Notes: generated from the letters alone by a model not told the origin. A DNA stretch of 64,000 nt from Atopococcus tabaci DSM 17538 (GCF_000429585.1 NZ_AUCD01000001.1:1-64000); one strand, 5' to 3'. Positions 37,695 through 49,016 are shown, counted from the stretch's first letter. Program-made: numbers and translations.

Positions 37695-37735
37695 AATAAA
37701 GCCCCAGCTTGATAGTTACAAGCTGGGGCTTTATT
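37695..37735. terminator. Bidirectional terminator between the OsmC-like gene and yitU
   Basis: AATAAAGCCCCAGCTT and AAGCTGGGGCTTTATT form a perfect 16-bp stem with a nine-base loop. It lies between convergent genes and can serve both. Confidence 0.9.
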
Positions 37736-37744
37736 GAAATCAAT

Positions 37745-38560
37745 CTATACAAGACTAAAGTACCGCTCCAAATAATCTGCCATACCGTCTTCGTGGTTCT
37801 CTTTGTAAGTGATGTCATTGGCTACGGCTTTCAATTCGTCAATGCCGTTTTTCATTACAACGCCATGTCCGGCATACTGAATCATTTCGTAGTCGTTGTC
37901 TTCGTCGCCAAAAGCTAAGATGTTTTTCTGTTGGATACCGTAGTGATGAGCGATTTGTTCCACACCCAAGGCTTTTTGAACTCCGGCAGCAACGATTTCC
38001 AAACACGGAGCCTCCCCGCCCCATGAACGGATTTCTACCGAGTCTCCGTACTCACGGATAATTTTTTCTTGTATCAAGGGTTGAGTTTCCTTGGAACCGG
38101 TAAATACCAACACAGCGGTCGGGTCTTCTTTTAAGTTCGATGCAGTCAAAGCCTTAGTATCTTTATGCCCGTTTGCAAAAAAATCTCTGTACGGAACGAA
38201 AGAATCATTCACATAAACGTGCTCTTTAGTTTCAGCTGCAACTAATAGAATGCCTGCTTCTTGTTTCAATGCTGAGATGTCTAAAGCCAAATCCCGGGAA
38301 AGTTTTCGATGGTATGTCTCATTCCAATCGTTTTGTCCTGGATTATGGCACAACGCACCGTTAAAATTCACTATCGGGGAAGTAAGGTTCAGTTGTTCAT
38401 AGTATTGTCTGCTTGTTCGAAATGGACGACCAGTGGCTATGGAAACGATGTGGCCCATCTTTTGAAGTTGGGTGAGAACAAATTGTGTCTTCGTTGAAAT
38501 CATAGATTGATTGTTCAAAGTAGTGCCATCCAAGTCGATGGCTATCAACTTTTGTGTCAT
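37745..38560 (-). CDS. yitU: Cof-type HAD-IIB phosphatase, YitU-like
   Basis: A 271-residue HAD phosphatase on the minus strand. The nucleophile motif is AIDLDGTTLN, motif II is SIATGRPFRTS and the magnesium motif is AFGDEDNDYEMI near residue 210, with a type IIB cap between. The stretch RQYYEQLNLTSPIVNFNGAL recalls B. subtilis YitU, which can remove phosphate from the riboflavin precursor 5-amino-6-(phosphoribitylamino)uracil or FMN. The neighbours yitV and yitW support this, although here yitU is inverted and divergent from them. GAGGAGG stands upstream of its ATG. Confidence 0.85.
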   Translation of the reverse strand: MTQKLIAIDLDGTTLNNQSMISTKTQFVLTQLQKMGHIVSIATGRPFRTSRQYYEQLNLTSPIVNFNGALCHNPGQNDWNETYHRKLSRDLALDISALKQEAGILLVAAETKEHVYVNDSFVPYRDFFANGHKDTKALTASNLKEDPTAVLVFTGSKETQPLIQEKIIREYGDSVEIRSWGGEAPCLEIVAAGVQKALGVEQIAHHYGIQQKNILAFGDEDNDYEMIQYAGHGVVMKNGIDELKAVANDITYKENHEDGMADYLERYFSLV

Positions 38561-38611
38561 GTCGTTTCCTCCTCATCATCAATCAGCGTAGACGCTGTAT
38601 ATCCCAAAATA

Positions 38612-38620
38612 TGGTACAAT
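38612..38620 (+). promoter_or_regulatory. Candidate extended -10 promoter for yitV
   Basis: TGGTACAAT has the TGn-TATAAT form, 83 bases before the yitV start. No -35 was found. Confidence 0.3.
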
Positions 38621-38702
38621 ATTTGGTGGATGAATTTTTCTTATTTTATCATAAATGGTATCATACTAAAACCTATAAATGAAACAAGGGGAAGGTGTGT
38701 CG

Positions 38703-39476
38703 ATGATCCAAATCAAAGAAACAACCGTAAACAATTTGCCCTTATTGGAAATTGTGGAAGAAAAGAAAAAGGACCACATACTGCCGACTGTCATTTTTTA
38801 TCATGGCTGGACCAATTACAAAGAGTCTGTTTTAGTAAACGGGTATGAATTAGCCAAGCAGGGATTCCGCGCGTTGCTGCCGGATGCACACTTGCACGGC
38901 AAACGGATGAATGCCAAGCTGCCGGCAGAGCAAAGTTTGGAATTTTGGAACGTGGTGGGCCGCAGCATCCAAGAAGCTCCCCTGATTCGTGATCATTATA
39001 TCGCGGAAGGACTAAGTGACCCCGACCGTTTTGGAGTGTCCGGTCTATCAATGGGCGGCATTACGACGGCCGCGATGTTGACGCAATATGATTGGGTGAA
39101 AGCGGCAGCTGTACTGATGGGGAGCCCCGCACCGGTTGACTTCACCAAATGGTTGTTTTCTTCTCCTTGGGCTGAAAGGAGCCAGACAGCTTGGGCAGAA
39201 ACCCTTCCTCGAGAACAAATGGAAGATGCGGTAGCACAACTGATTCCTATATCTTTAAATCTTCGCCCGGAAACCATAGATGGTCGTCCGGTCATGTTCT
39301 GGCATGGGACGGAAGATAATTTGGTGCCTTTTAACATGACGTATGATTTCTATCAACAAATCAAAGATGAACCTTACGCACAAAATGTTACTTTTTCATC
39401 CAGCAATGGAGTGGGTCATAAAGTGCCATACACCGTTTCGGTGGAAATGGCTGATTTCTTTAAAAAGAGTCTTTAA
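38703..39476 (+). CDS. yitV: Alpha/beta hydrolase, YitV-like esterase
   Basis: A 257-residue prolyl-oligopeptidase-type alpha/beta hydrolase. The oxyanion region is FYHGWTNYKES, the nucleophile elbow is FGVSGLSMGGITT (serine near 117), the acid is in WHGTEDNLVPF and the histidine in GVGHKVPYT. No signal peptide, so it acts in the cytosol. ATG 38703 follows GGGGAAGG by eight bases. The gene pair with yitW is conserved in Bacillus, where YitV is described as a putative hydrolase or esterase. The natural substrate is unknown. Confidence 0.88.
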   Translation: MIQIKETTVNNLPLLEIVEEKKKDHILPTVIFYHGWTNYKESVLVNGYELAKQGFRALLPDAHLHGKRMNAKLPAEQSLEFWNVVGRSIQEAPLIRDHYIAEGLSDPDRFGVSGLSMGGITTAAMLTQYDWVKAAAVLMGSPAPVDFTKWLFSSPWAERSQTAWAETLPREQMEDAVAQLIPISLNLRPETIDGRPVMFWHGTEDNLVPFNMTYDFYQQIKDEPYAQNVTFSSSNGVGHKVPYTVSVEMADFFKKSL

Positions 39477-39513
39477 AGTATAACTGTAAGCATGATAATC
39501 TTTTCACAAAAGA

Positions 39514-39542
39514 TAGACTTTTGTCGCCCGAACTTGTAAAAT
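39514..39542 (+). promoter_or_regulatory. Candidate promoter for yitW
   Basis: TAGACT (39514-39519) and TAAAAT (39537-39542) are 17 bases apart, 31 bases before the start. Confidence 0.45.
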
Positions 39543-39572
39543 GAAGCCAAAGCTCCCCGGAGGTGACGGCAG

Positions 39573-39914
39573 ATGGAAGAGAATAACCCTCTTTGGTCTA
39601 CAGAAAAAGTTGATGAAATCAAACAACACATCCTGTCTGTATTGGAACAAGTGATTGACCCTGAACTTGGAATAGATATTGTGAATCTTGGATTAGTCTA
39701 TGAAGTAAACCTTTACGATGGTGGGTATTGCGAAATCAAAATCACGTTGACGACAATGGGCTGCCCACTGGCAGATGTGATTATGGATGACATCTTGTCT
39801 GCGATGACGGCAGTAACCGAAGTCAAAGAAACAGATGTAAAAATTGTGTGGTATCCTGCGTGGGATCCTTCAAAAATGAGCCGTTATGCGCGTATTGCGC
39901 TGGGCATTCGCTAA
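39573..39914 (+). CDS. yitW: MIP18/DUF59-family Fe-S assembly protein (SufT/YitW-like)
   Basis: A 113-residue DUF59 protein. Family features are VIDPELGIDIVNLGLVY near residue 28 and the conserved cysteine in TTMGCPLADVIMDDI near 70, followed by the WYPAWDPSKMS segment near the end. Such proteins help in iron-sulfur cluster maturation. The ribosome site GGAGGTGA precedes the ATG. It sits after yitV as in B. subtilis but with a 96-base gap and probably its own promoter. Confidence 0.92.
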   Translation: MEENNPLWSTEKVDEIKQHILSVLEQVIDPELGIDIVNLGLVYEVNLYDGGYCEIKITLTTMGCPLADVIMDDILSAMTAVTEVKETDVKIVWYPAWDPSKMSRYARIALGIR

Positions 39915-39918
39915 ACAG

Positions 39919-39946
39919 CACGTCCTTTCATAGGGACGTGTTTTTT
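39919..39946 (+). terminator. Rho-independent terminator after yitW
   Basis: CACGTCC pairs with GGACGTG around an eight-base loop, followed by six T. It lies directly before the clpB promoter. Confidence 0.8.
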
Positions 39947-39960
39947 AGCGGCATGAATCA

Positions 39961-39977
39961 ATTGACCAATTTTGACC
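39961..39977 (-). promoter_or_regulatory. CtsR-type heat-shock operator at clpB
   Basis: On the minus strand the bases read GGTCAAA-ATT-GGTCAAT. The known CtsR box is the direct repeat RGTCAAA-NAN-RGTCAAA, so only the last base and the middle spacer base depart from it. It covers the clpB -35. Confidence 0.75.
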
Positions 39978-39990
39978 AAGAAAGTATAAT
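39962..39990 (+). promoter_or_regulatory. clpB promoter
   Basis: TTGACC (39962-39967) and TATAAT (39985-39990) are exactly 17 bases apart; the CtsR-type box overlaps the -35. Confidence 0.8.
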
Positions 39991-40019
39991 AAAAGAACGA
40001 ACAGAAAGAGGCGATGAAC

Positions 40020-42662
40020 ATGAACAGTGCAAAAATGACGGAAATGCTCCAACAAGCACTAGGTGACGCACAGCAAATCGCCCAAACGCGTCACCACCAA
40101 GACTTGCAAGTGGCCCATTTATGGCGCATTTTCTTGCAGCCCGATCATCTGGCTTATTCTATGTATGAGGATGCAGGAGTGAACATGGAGCGATTCACAG
40201 AAACAGTCGACAGAGAAATCGACCGCATCGCTTCTGTAGAAGGAACAGCGGTTCAATACGGCCAAACGATGGGGCAAGATTTGTATCAAGTGCTGATGGA
40301 AGCAGAACAAACGGCTGAATCGTTAAAAGATGAGTACATTGCTGTTGACGCAACATTACTTGCGTTGATGCGTCTTCCGCAACATCCATTGAAAGATTAT
40401 CTTATAAAAGAAGGACTAACAGAGAAGAATTTGAGAGAAAAAATTCTCGATTGGAGAGGGGGAGAACGTGTGACTTCACCCACACAAGAAGAAAGCTACA
40501 ATGCATTGGAGAAATACGGCATCGATTTAGTGCAGGCGGTTCGTTCAGGCGACCAGGATCCCATCATCGGAAGGGATGATGAAATTCGGGATGTCGTACG
40601 TATTTTGACACGAAAAACAAAAAACAACCCTGTATTGATCGGTGAACCTGGAGTCGGGAAGACGGCAATCGTCGAAGGACTGGCTCAAAGGATTGTCCGA
40701 AAAGATGTACCGGATAATTTAAAAGATAAAACAATCTTTTCATTGGACATGGGCGCGCTGATTGCCGGAGCCAAGTACCGGGGAGAGTTTGAAGAACGAC
40801 TCAAAGCAGTGCTGAAAGAAGTCAAAAAAAGCGACGGGAAAATCATTTTATTTATTGATGAGATCCATAATATTGTTGGTGCAGGCAAAACCGAAGGCAG
40901 CATGGACGCAGGGAACTTGCTGAAACCGATGCTTGCCCGTGGGGAATTGCACTGCATCGGCGCCACCACCATCAACGAATACCGGCAATACATGGAAAAA
41001 GACAAAGCGTTGGAACGACGCTTCCAACGCGTGGTCGTCAAAGAACCGACCATTGAAGAAACCATCAGTATTCTCAGAGGGCTGAAAGAACGGTTCGAAA
41101 TTCACCACGGTGTCAACATCCATGACAACGCGCTTGTATCTGCCGCCAAATTATCGCAGCGCTATGTCACGGATCGATTTTTACCGGATAAAGCCATCGA
41201 CTTGGTGGATGAAGCTTGTGCCACCATCCGGGTTGAAATGCATTCAATGCCGACAGAACTGGATCAAGTGACCAGAAGAGTGATGCAATTGGAGATTGAA
41301 GAGGAAGCCTTGAAGCAGGAGAGCGATGAAGCCAGCAACAAACGACTTAAAGTGATTCAAGAAGAGCTCGGCACTCTCCGTGAAGAAAAACAGCAATTGG
41401 AACTGACATGGAAAAAAGAAAAAGACGAGATGACGTCGATTCAAGAGAAACGTTCAGAACTGGAAAAAGCGAAACGTGATTTAGAAGAAGCGGAGGGCGA
41501 CTACAACTTGGAACAGGCGGCTGTTCTTCGGCACGGGAAAATTCCGGCACTTGAAAAAGAGCTGAAGGAATTGGAACAAGCCCATGCTTCCCAATCGGAT
41601 CGGATGGAACGGTTGGTGCAGGAATCGGTTACCGAAGAAGAAATTGCCGCAGTTGTGGCCCGGGTGACCGGCATACCGGTGAATCGTTTGGTTAAAGGAG
41701 AGAGGGAAAAACTGCTACATTTGAACGAGCGGATAAAACAACGAGTCATCGGCCAAGATGAAGCCGTGGACCGCGTGACGGATGCCATCATCCGGGCGCG
41801 CGCAGGCATTCAAAATCCGAACCGGCCGCTGGGTTCCTTCTTGTTTTTAGGACCAACAGGAGTCGGAAAAACGGAATTGGCCAAGACGCTGGCTGAAAAT
41901 TTGTTTGATTCCCAAGAGCATATGGTGCGGTTGGACATGAGTGAATACATGGAAAAACACAGTGTTGCTCGTTTGATCGGCGCGCCGCCTGGATATGTTG
42001 GGTATGAAGAAGGCGGACAACTGACAGAATCCGTTCGCCGGAGTCCATACACCATTCTTTTGCTGGATGAGATTGAAAAAGCCCACCCGGATGTCTTTAA
42101 CCTGCTGCTTCAAGTGCTGGATGACGGCAGACTGACAGATTCAAAAGGGCGGACTGTTGATTTCCGCAACACCGTGTTGATTATGACCAGCAACATCGGT
42201 TCAAACTTTTTATTGGACCACACGAATGAGCAAGGGAAAATTCCAAGTCAGGCGCAGGAACAAGTGATGGACCTGCTTCGTTCATCCTTCAAACCGGAAT
42301 TTTTAAACCGGATTGATGATATTCTGTTGTTCTCTCCGTTGAGTCAGGAAGTCGTGAAACGGATTATTGTGAAAATGACACGGGATTTATCTCATCGTTT
42401 GTCGGAACAAGACATCACGTTGAGCATCACAGACGGCGCCAAAGAATGGATCGCCGAACAAGCGTATGACCCGGTTTACGGAGCACGTCCGTTGAAGCGC
42501 TTTTTGACACAGACGGTTGAAACACCCATCGCCAAAAAAATCATATCCGGCACAATTCTTCCAGGTGCCCATGTTTCTGTCCGTTACGAGCAAGGCCACT
42601 TAGTGATTGAAAATCACTTTGAAGAAGAAACGGAAACTGCAAACAGTCCTTCTTCAAACTAA
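40020..42662 (+). CDS. clpB: ATP-dependent disaggregase ClpB
   Basis: Hexameric AAA+ chaperone that pulls proteins out of aggregates together with DnaK. The order is an N-terminal double-repeat domain (1-150), AAA1 with Walker [15 protein letters not shown] near 205, a long coiled-coil M domain (about 400-540) that defines ClpB, and AAA2 with Walker [17 protein letters not shown] near 610. There is no ClpP-binding tripeptide of the ClpC/ClpX kind that I can see. ATG 40020 is chosen because AGAGG lies eight bases upstream; ATG 40014 is too close to it. Length 880. CtsR-type control is predicted from the operator. Confidence 0.95.
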   Translation: MNSAKMTEMLQQALGDAQQIAQTRHHQDLQVAHLWRIFLQPDHLAYSMYEDAGVNMERFTETVDREIDRIASVEGTAVQYGQTMGQDLYQVLMEAEQTAESLKDEYIAVDATLLALMRLPQHPLKDYLIKEGLTEKNLREKILDWRGGERVTSPTQEESYNALEKYGIDLVQAVRSGDQDPIIGRDDEIRDVVRILTRKTKNNPVLIGEPGVGKTAIVEGLAQRIVRKDVPDNLKDKTIFSLDMGALIAGAKYRGEFEERLKAVLKEVKKSDGKIILFIDEIHNIVGAGKTEGSMDAGNLLKPMLARGELHCIGATTINEYRQYMEKDKALERRFQRVVVKEPTIEETISILRGLKERFEIHHGVNIHDNALVSAAKLSQRYVTDRFLPDKAIDLVDEACATIRVEMHSMPTELDQVTRRVMQLEIEEEALKQESDEASNKRLKVIQEELGTLREEKQQLELTWKKEKDEMTSIQEKRSELEKAKRDLEEAEGDYNLEQAAVLRHGKIPALEKELKELEQAHASQSDRMERLVQESVTEEEIAAVVARVTGIPVNRLVKGEREKLLHLNERIKQRVIGQDEAVDRVTDAIIRARAGIQNPNRPLGSFLFLGPTGVGKTELAKTLAENLFDSQEHMVRLDMSEYMEKHSVARLIGAPPGYVGYEEGGQLTESVRRSPYTILLLDEIEKAHPDVFNLLLQVLDDGRLTDSKGRTVDFRNTVLIMTSNIGSNFLLDHTNEQGKIPSQAQEQVMDLLRSSFKPEFLNRIDDILLFSPLSQEVVKRIIVKMTRDLSHRLSEQDITLSITDGAKEWIAEQAYDPVYGARPLKRFLTQTVETPIAKKIISGTILPGAHVSVRYEQGHLVIENHFEEETETANSPSSN

Positions 42663-42665
42663 ACG

Positions 42666-42701
42666 AAACAGCTGTCTCTAATCGGAGACGGCTGTTTTTT
42701 T
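42666..42701 (+). terminator. Rho-independent terminator after clpB
   Basis: AAACAGCTGTCTC pairs with GAGACGGCTGTTT (one G-U), followed by a T run. Confidence 0.88.
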
Positions 42702-42755
42702 GAGGAAAGAATGTAGATGGAACAACATTTTTCTGATGAAAAAGATTGTTTCAGG

Positions 42756-42761
42756 TATAAT
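42756..42761 (+). promoter_or_regulatory. Candidate -10 box for dnaE
   Basis: TATAAT 32 bases before the dnaE start; the -35 (around TTCTGA at 42731) is weak. Confidence 0.4.
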
Positions 42762-42792
42762 GAGAAAGAATGAATATTGAAGAGGTGAGAAG

Positions 42793-45700
42793 ATGTCATT
42801 TGTTCAACTCCAGGTGACCAGTTCCTACAGTCTATTGCAAAGTACATTGACGATTGAACAATTGGTTCAGGCGGCTAAAAAGAGAGGGTATTCTGCCATC
42901 GCTTTAACAGACCGCAATGTGCTGCATGGGTTAGTGGATTTCTACACCTACTGTAAAAAAGAAGCGATAAAACCGATTTTAGGCCTGACACTTGATTTGG
43001 CCGGAATCCGGCAGACCGATCAAGAATTTCCGATTGTGCTGCTTGCGGTGGACGAGAAAGGTTACCAATCCCTGGTAAAATTATCGAGTCAAAAAATGCT
43101 TTTGGAAGAAAATCAATTGCTTTCTCCTGAGAGCCTTAGACCTCACACAGAACATCTGATTGCGATTACCCCGGGAAGAGAAGGGGAAATTGAACAGGCT
43201 TTGTTTGAGGGAAGAGAAGAAGAGGCCGCGCAGATTGCGCAGACATGGAATTCACTGTTTCCAAGCAACCATTTTTACTTGGGCGTTCAAGTGCACCAGC
43301 CGCTTCTTCCCATCAAAGAGCTGCTGTTAACTCTTTCAAAAGAGATCAGTATTCCCCTCGCTGGCATGCATGATGTGCAATACGCAGATGCGGAAGATCA
43401 TTTTGCCGTACAAGTTTTGCGTGCAATCGACGAAGGTGTGCAGTTAGAAGAAGATGTGGAAGAAAAGGGGACGTATTATTTGCCGGAATCCAATCAAATG
43501 AGACAGGTGTTTTCTGAGCATGGATTGGAAGATGCAGCTGCAGCGACAGTTTCTATTGCAGAGCGGGTTGACGTCACTGTGCCGCTCCACCGCTCCTTGC
43601 TGCCCCGTTACCCGTTGGAAGAAGGAGTGACCAGTGAGCGATATTTGAAGCAAATCAGCGGTGAAGGCTTGAAACAAAGAGTTTCAAATGTGGACAGGCG
43701 ATATGTGGAACGATTGGAAAAAGAGTTGTCGGTGATCATTAAAATGGGTTTTTCTGATTATTTTCTCATCGTTTGGGACCTGATGCGGTATGCACGGAGA
43801 CAGCAGATACTGACCGGCGCCGGGAGGGGGTCGGCAGCCGGGTCACTGGCTGCTTACGCACTGGGTATCACAGATGTAGATCCTATTCAATACGACTTAC
43901 TGTTTGAGCGGTTTTTAAATGAAGAACGCTATACGCTTCCGGATATAGACTTGGATTTTCCGGATGACAAAAGAGAGCAGATACTGAGATATGTCAAACA
44001 GAAATATGGATCAGACCACGTGGCTCAGATTGCCACGTTTGGAACACTCGCAGCCAAGCAGGCAATCAGAGACACCGGCCGCGTCTTCGGGTTGACGACT
44101 GCAGAGCTGTCTACTTGGTCCAAAGCCATCCCTTCTTTCCCGGGAACGAAGCTGTCACGGGCATGGAAAGAATCTAAAGCGTTATCCGAATTGATTCGTC
44201 AGTCAGAGCAAAATCGAAAAATTTACGATACGGCCAAAAAAATAGAAGGCTTGCCGAGGCATGTATCAACGCACGCAGCGGGCGTGGTCATCAGCGAACA
44301 GCCGTTGCAGCAATTGGTGCCTCTTCAAAAAGGTAGTGGAGAATTGCCGTTGACCCAGTACCCTATGGGGAATGTGGAAACCATCGGACTCTTGAAGATG
44401 GATTTTTTAGGACTGAAAAACTTGACGATTTTGGCCGACACGCTTCATTTCCTTCGAGAAGGCCAAAAAGTGGACATTGATTTAAGAACCATTCCGTTGA
44501 ATGACAATGCAACGTTGGATTTGTTTCGAAAAGGAGATACCTCCGGGATCTTTCAATTTGAATCGGACGGCATCCGACGCGTGTTGAAACGTCTTGCTCC
44601 TACCACTATTGAAGACGTCGTTGCCGTCAATGCGCTCTACCGTCCGGGCCCGATGGAACAGATTGATGTGTTCATCAAGCGGAAAAAAGGACAGGAGCCC
44701 ATTTCTTATCCGCATCCTGATTTGGAAGAAATTTTAGGTGTGACATATGGAGTCATGGTTTACCAAGAACAAATTATGCGTGTGGCCTCCAAAATGGCTG
44801 GTTATTCTTTGGGAGAAGCGGATATTTTAAGACGCGCCATCAGCAAAAAAGACCGAAAAGTGATTGATGAAGAGAGAGAACACTTTAAAAAAGGAGCCGA
44901 AGAACGCGGGTACGACACGAGAACGGCGGAACAAGTGTACAATTATATTGAACGGTTTGCAGACTATGGGTTTAACCGCTCGCACTCAGTGGCTTATTCT
45001 CTTATCGCTTATCAGATGGCCTACTTAAAGACGCACTATCCGGTAGCTTTTTTTGCAGCTTTATTGAAATCCACTCCGGCTAACGGGGAAAAAGCGAGAG
45101 AGTATTTACTGGAGGCCAAACAAAAAGGAGTTGCAATTTTAGGGCCGGACATCAACAACAGCGGAGCCGGTTTTTCGGTTCAAAACAACGGCATGCTGTT
45201 CGGACTTGAAGCAATTAAAGGGCTGCGAAAAGACTTTATTCGCAACATCCTGATGGAACGAAACAACCGTGGAAAGTTCTACAGCATGATTGATTTTTTG
45301 AAACGAGCAGATAAACGCTGGCGGAAACCGGACTATATTTTGCCGCTTATTTACAGTGGGGCTTTTGATGGATTGGGCTCCAACCGGGCAACCTTGGTTC
45401 ATTCCTTAGAAGGAATATTATCCAGTTTAAAGCTGAGTGGAGACAATACCGAGTTGTTTGAAGTATTGGAACCGAAATATGAGCCTGTGCCGGATTTGTC
45501 TCAAGAAGAAAAGCTGGAGGGAGAGTTTCAATATACCGGGATGTATTTCTCCGGCCATCCTAGCGAAGAGTATGATTCTTTAAGAGAGACCGGTCGGCTA
45601 AGGTATATCCAAGAATTGAAAAAAAATCAAACTGCGCGCCTGTTGGGCACTATCAAAGAAGTGAAAAAAATCCAAACAAAACGTGGTGAGCCGATGGCGT

Positions 45701-46116
45701 TTGCAGACATAAGCGATGCTACGGGCAACTGTTCATTGACTTTCTTTCCAGAACAATACCGCAAGTACGGCCAACACCTCAAAGATGGGGCGAATGTGGT
45801 GGTAGAAGGCAAAGCAGAGCTCGACCGCGGCGACATCAAAGTGATTGTCAACCATGTTTCTCAGCCCGAGAAGTGGAGCCGGGAGAACCCGTCGCTCACT
45901 TGTTATGTGCGCATCCAGTCCGAAGAAAACAATTACTTTTCAGAAAAAATACAAGAAATCACAAAGAATCATTCTGGAAATATCCCGGTCATTCTTTATC
46001 ATCAACACTCAGGACAGAAATATCGAATGAAGCGGGAGTACTGGGTGAACGGATCAACAGAATTTCTACAAGAGTTAACCCAATTAGTCGGAAAAGAGAA
46101 CGTCATTCTCTCATAG
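42793..46116 (+). CDS. dnaE: DNA polymerase III alpha subunit DnaE
   Basis: Error-prone C-family replicative polymerase, in Bacillota the partner of PolC that extends RNA primers on the lagging strand. The N-terminal PHP domain is degenerate: QLQVTSSYSLLQST replaces the usual HxH metal motif. The polymerase core has GAGRGSAAGSLAAYALGITD and the catalytic DIDLDFPDDKRE near residue 385, followed by FNRSHSVAYSLIAYQMAYLK. A helix-hairpin-helix and an OB-fold region (about 970-1040) follow. The 1107-residue length is typical of the DnaE3/DnaE type, shorter than E. coli. GAAGAGGTGAG precedes the ATG. Confidence 0.95.
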   Translation: MSFVQLQVTSSYSLLQSTLTIEQLVQAAKKRGYSAIALTDRNVLHGLVDFYTYCKKEAIKPILGLTLDLAGIRQTDQEFPIVLLAVDEKGYQSLVKLSSQKMLLEENQLLSPESLRPHTEHLIAITPGREGEIEQALFEGREEEAAQIAQTWNSLFPSNHFYLGVQVHQPLLPIKELLLTLSKEISIPLAGMHDVQYADAEDHFAVQVLRAIDEGVQLEEDVEEKGTYYLPESNQMRQVFSEHGLEDAAAATVSIAERVDVTVPLHRSLLPRYPLEEGVTSERYLKQISGEGLKQRVSNVDRRYVERLEKELSVIIKMGFSDYFLIVWDLMRYARRQQILTGAGRGSAAGSLAAYALGITDVDPIQYDLLFERFLNEERYTLPDIDLDFPDDKREQILRYVKQKYGSDHVAQIATFGTLAAKQAIRDTGRVFGLTTAELSTWSKAIPSFPGTKLSRAWKESKALSELIRQSEQNRKIYDTAKKIEGLPRHVSTHAAGVVISEQPLQQLVPLQKGSGELPLTQYPMGNVETIGLLKMDFLGLKNLTILADTLHFLREGQKVDIDLRTIPLNDNATLDLFRKGDTSGIFQFESDGIRRVLKRLAPTTIEDVVAVNALYRPGPMEQIDVFIKRKKGQEPISYPHPDLEEILGVTYGVMVYQEQIMRVASKMAGYSLGEADILRRAISKKDRKVIDEEREHFKKGAEERGYDTRTAEQVYNYIERFADYGFNRSHSVAYSLIAYQMAYLKTHYPVAFFAALLKSTPANGEKAREYLLEAKQKGVAILGPDINNSGAGFSVQNNGMLFGLEAIKGLRKDFIRNILMERNNRGKFYSMIDFLKRADKRWRKPDYILPLIYSGAFDGLGSNRATLVHSLEGILSSLKLSGDNTELFEVLEPKYEPVPDLSQEEKLEGEFQYTGMYFSGHPSEEYDSLRETGRLRYIQELKKNQTARLLGTIKEVKKIQTKRGEPMAFADISDATGNCSLTFFPEQYRKYGQHLKDGANVVVEGKAELDRGDIKVIVNHVSQPEKWSRENPSLTCYVRIQSEENNYFSEKIQEITKNHSGNIPVILYHQHSGQKYRMKREYWVNGSTEFLQELTQLVGKENVILS

Positions 46117-46161
46117 TTTTCTCATTTTTCTGAAAACAAATGAAAAAACTTGCTATTTCGT

Positions 46162-46190
46162 AAGACAACTGCTTTCAAACGTGATAGAAT
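46162..46190 (+). promoter_or_regulatory. pfkA-pyk promoter
   Basis: AAGACA (46162-46167) and TAGAAT (46185-46190) are 17 bases apart, with TGA before the -10 (extended -10). Confidence 0.55.
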
Positions 46191-46210
46191 GACTATGTAG
46201 TTTGGCAAAA

Positions 46211-46257
46211 GTCGACTTCTGAGCTTAGCTTTGGAGGTCGACAGAATAATGTTATAG
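46211..46257 (+). promoter_or_regulatory. pfkA leader hairpin with two-codon ORF
   Basis: GTCGACTTC (46211-46219) pairs with GAGGTCGAC (46234-46242; one G-U) around a 14-base loop. The 3' arm holds a GGAGGT that could serve ATG-TTA-TAG at 46249-46257, immediately before the pfkA ribosome site. Confidence 0.45.
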
Positions 46258-47232
<975 letters not shown>

Positions 47233-47258
47233 GGAAATGAAAAGGCAGGGAACCATTT

Positions 47259-49016
47259 ATGAAAAAGACAAAGGTTGTTTGTACGATAGGTCCAGCCAGT
47301 GAATCTGTCGATACACTGGTAAAAATGATTGAAGCAGGGATGAACGTTGCCCGTTTGAACTTCTCACACGGTGACCACGAAGAGCATTTGGCTCGTATCA
47401 AAAACATCCGCAAAGCTCAAGAAATTACCGGTAAAATGGTAGGCATTTTGTTGGATACCAAAGGACCAGAAATCCGTACACACACAATGAAAGACGGAAA
47501 AGTCTCTTTCGAAAAAGGCGATGTTGTCCGTGTGGCAATGGAAGAAGTAGAAGGAACCCGCGAAAAATTCTCTGTCTCTTACAGTGAATTAATCAACGAT
47601 GTTCAACCTGGGTCTCACATCCTTTTGGATGATGGTTTGATTGATCTTTTGGTTACTGACATTGACAAAGAAAACAATGAAATTGTGACTACGGTCAAAA
47701 ACGCCGGTGTTTTGAAAAACAAAAAAGGTGTAAACGTACCGGGTGTATCTGTTCAGTTGCCAGGTATCACTGAAAAAGATGCCAGTGACATTGAATTCGG
47801 ACTTGAAAACAACATCGACTTCATCGCGGCAAGTTTCGTCCGCCGTCCACAAGACGTGTTGGAAATCACAGAATTGCTTGAAAAACATGGGAAAATGCAT
47901 GTTCAAATCATTCCTAAGATTGAAAACCAAGAAGGTGTCGACAACTTAGAAGAAATTCTTAAAGTTTCTGACGGATTGATGGTTGCCCGTGGAGACCTTG
48001 GGGTAGAAATTCCTGCAGAAGAAGTTCCGATTGTTCAAAAAGACATGATCAAAAGATGTAACGCAGCCGGCAAACCGGTCATCACTGCAACTCAGATGTT
48101 GGAATCAATGCAACAAAACCCACGTCCAACACGTGCAGAAGCAAGTGACGTGGCGAACGCTATCTTTGATGGAACAGACGCTATCATGCTTTCTGGTGAA
48201 ACAGCTGCTGGAGACTATCCGGTTGAAGCGGTTCAAACGATGGCCAACATCGCAGTTCGTACAGAAGAAGCTTTGTTGGGCAATGACGCTTTTGCATTGA
48301 AAGCATACGATCAAACAGATATGACTGAAGCCATCGGACAAGCTGTCGGCCACACTGCCCGCAACTTGAACATCCAAACCATTGTTGCAGCAACTGAATC
48401 CGGCCACACTGCCCGTATGATTTCTAAATATCGTCCAAAAGCCAACATTGTTGCCGTTACTTTCTCAGAAGAGACATACCGTGGATTGGCTCTTCAATGG
48501 GGCGTTATTCCAACAATCACAGAAAAACCAACCAGCACAGACGAAATGTTCAACTTAGCTACCCAAATCACTGTGGACAAAGGTTTCGCTAAAGAAGGCG
48601 AATTGATTTTGATCACTGCAGGGGTTCCAGTAGGCGAACGCGGTACTACAAACGTCATGAAGATTCAAATGATTGGCTCTCGTTTGGTAGAAGGCCAAGG
48701 CGTTGGATCCGACACAGTTATCGGAAAAGCAATCGTTGCTTCAAGTGCAGAAGAAGCAAATGCTAAAGCAGTAGAAGGCGGCGTATTGGTCGTGAAAAAC
48801 ACTGATCGTGAATACTTGCCTGCTATCGAAAAATCATCTGCTATCGTCGTAGAGCAAGGCGGATTGACTAGTCATGCCGCAGTCATTGGAATCGCAATGG
48901 GAATTCCAGTGATTGTCAGCGCAGAAAATGCGACTCAATCCATCCAAGACGATGAATTGATCACTGTTGATTCTCGTCGTGGTATTGTTTACCGTGGTGC
49001 AGCTACAGCGATTTAA
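47259..49016 (+). CDS. pyk: Pyruvate kinase with C-terminal PEP-utilising domain
   Basis: Last ATP-making step of glycolysis, phosphoenolpyruvate to pyruvate. The barrel shows [32 protein letters not shown] and [10 protein letters not shown]. After the allosteric C-domain (to about 470) there is an extra PEP-utiliser-like domain with [20 protein letters not shown], found in Bacillus and many Lactobacillales, giving 585 residues. The ribosome site is AAAGGCAGGG. The codons are strongly biased toward a limited set, in keeping with high expression. A strong terminator follows. Confidence 0.97.
   Translation: MKKTKVVCTIGPASESVDTLVKMIEAGMNVARLNFSHGDHEEHLARIKNIRKAQEITGKMVGILLDTKGPEIRTHTMKDGKVSFEKGDVVRVAMEEVEGTREKFSVSYSELINDVQPGSHILLDDGLIDLLVTDIDKENNEIVTTVKNAGVLKNKKGVNVPGVSVQLPGITEKDASDIEFGLENNIDFIAASFVRRPQDVLEITELLEKHGKMHVQIIPKIENQEGVDNLEEILKVSDGLMVARGDLGVEIPAEEVPIVQKDMIKRCNAAGKPVITATQMLESMQQNPRPTRAEASDVANAIFDGTDAIMLSGETAAGDYPVEAVQTMANIAVRTEEALLGNDAFALKAYDQTDMTEAIGQAVGHTARNLNIQTIVAATESGHTARMISKYRPKANIVAVTFSEETYRGLALQWGVIPTITEKPTSTDEMFNLATQITVDKGFAKEGELILITAGVPVGERGTTNVMKIQMIGSRLVEGQGVGSDTVIGKAIVASSAEEANAKAVEGGVLVVKNTDREYLPAIEKSSAIVVEQGGLTSHAAVIGIAMGIPVIVSAENATQSIQDDELITVDSRRGIVYRGAATAI

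Noticed and set aside
46155-46175. Possible CcpA cre site upstream of pfkA
   Set aside because: The minus strand has TGAAAGC close to the consensus, but the central CG and the right half do not match.
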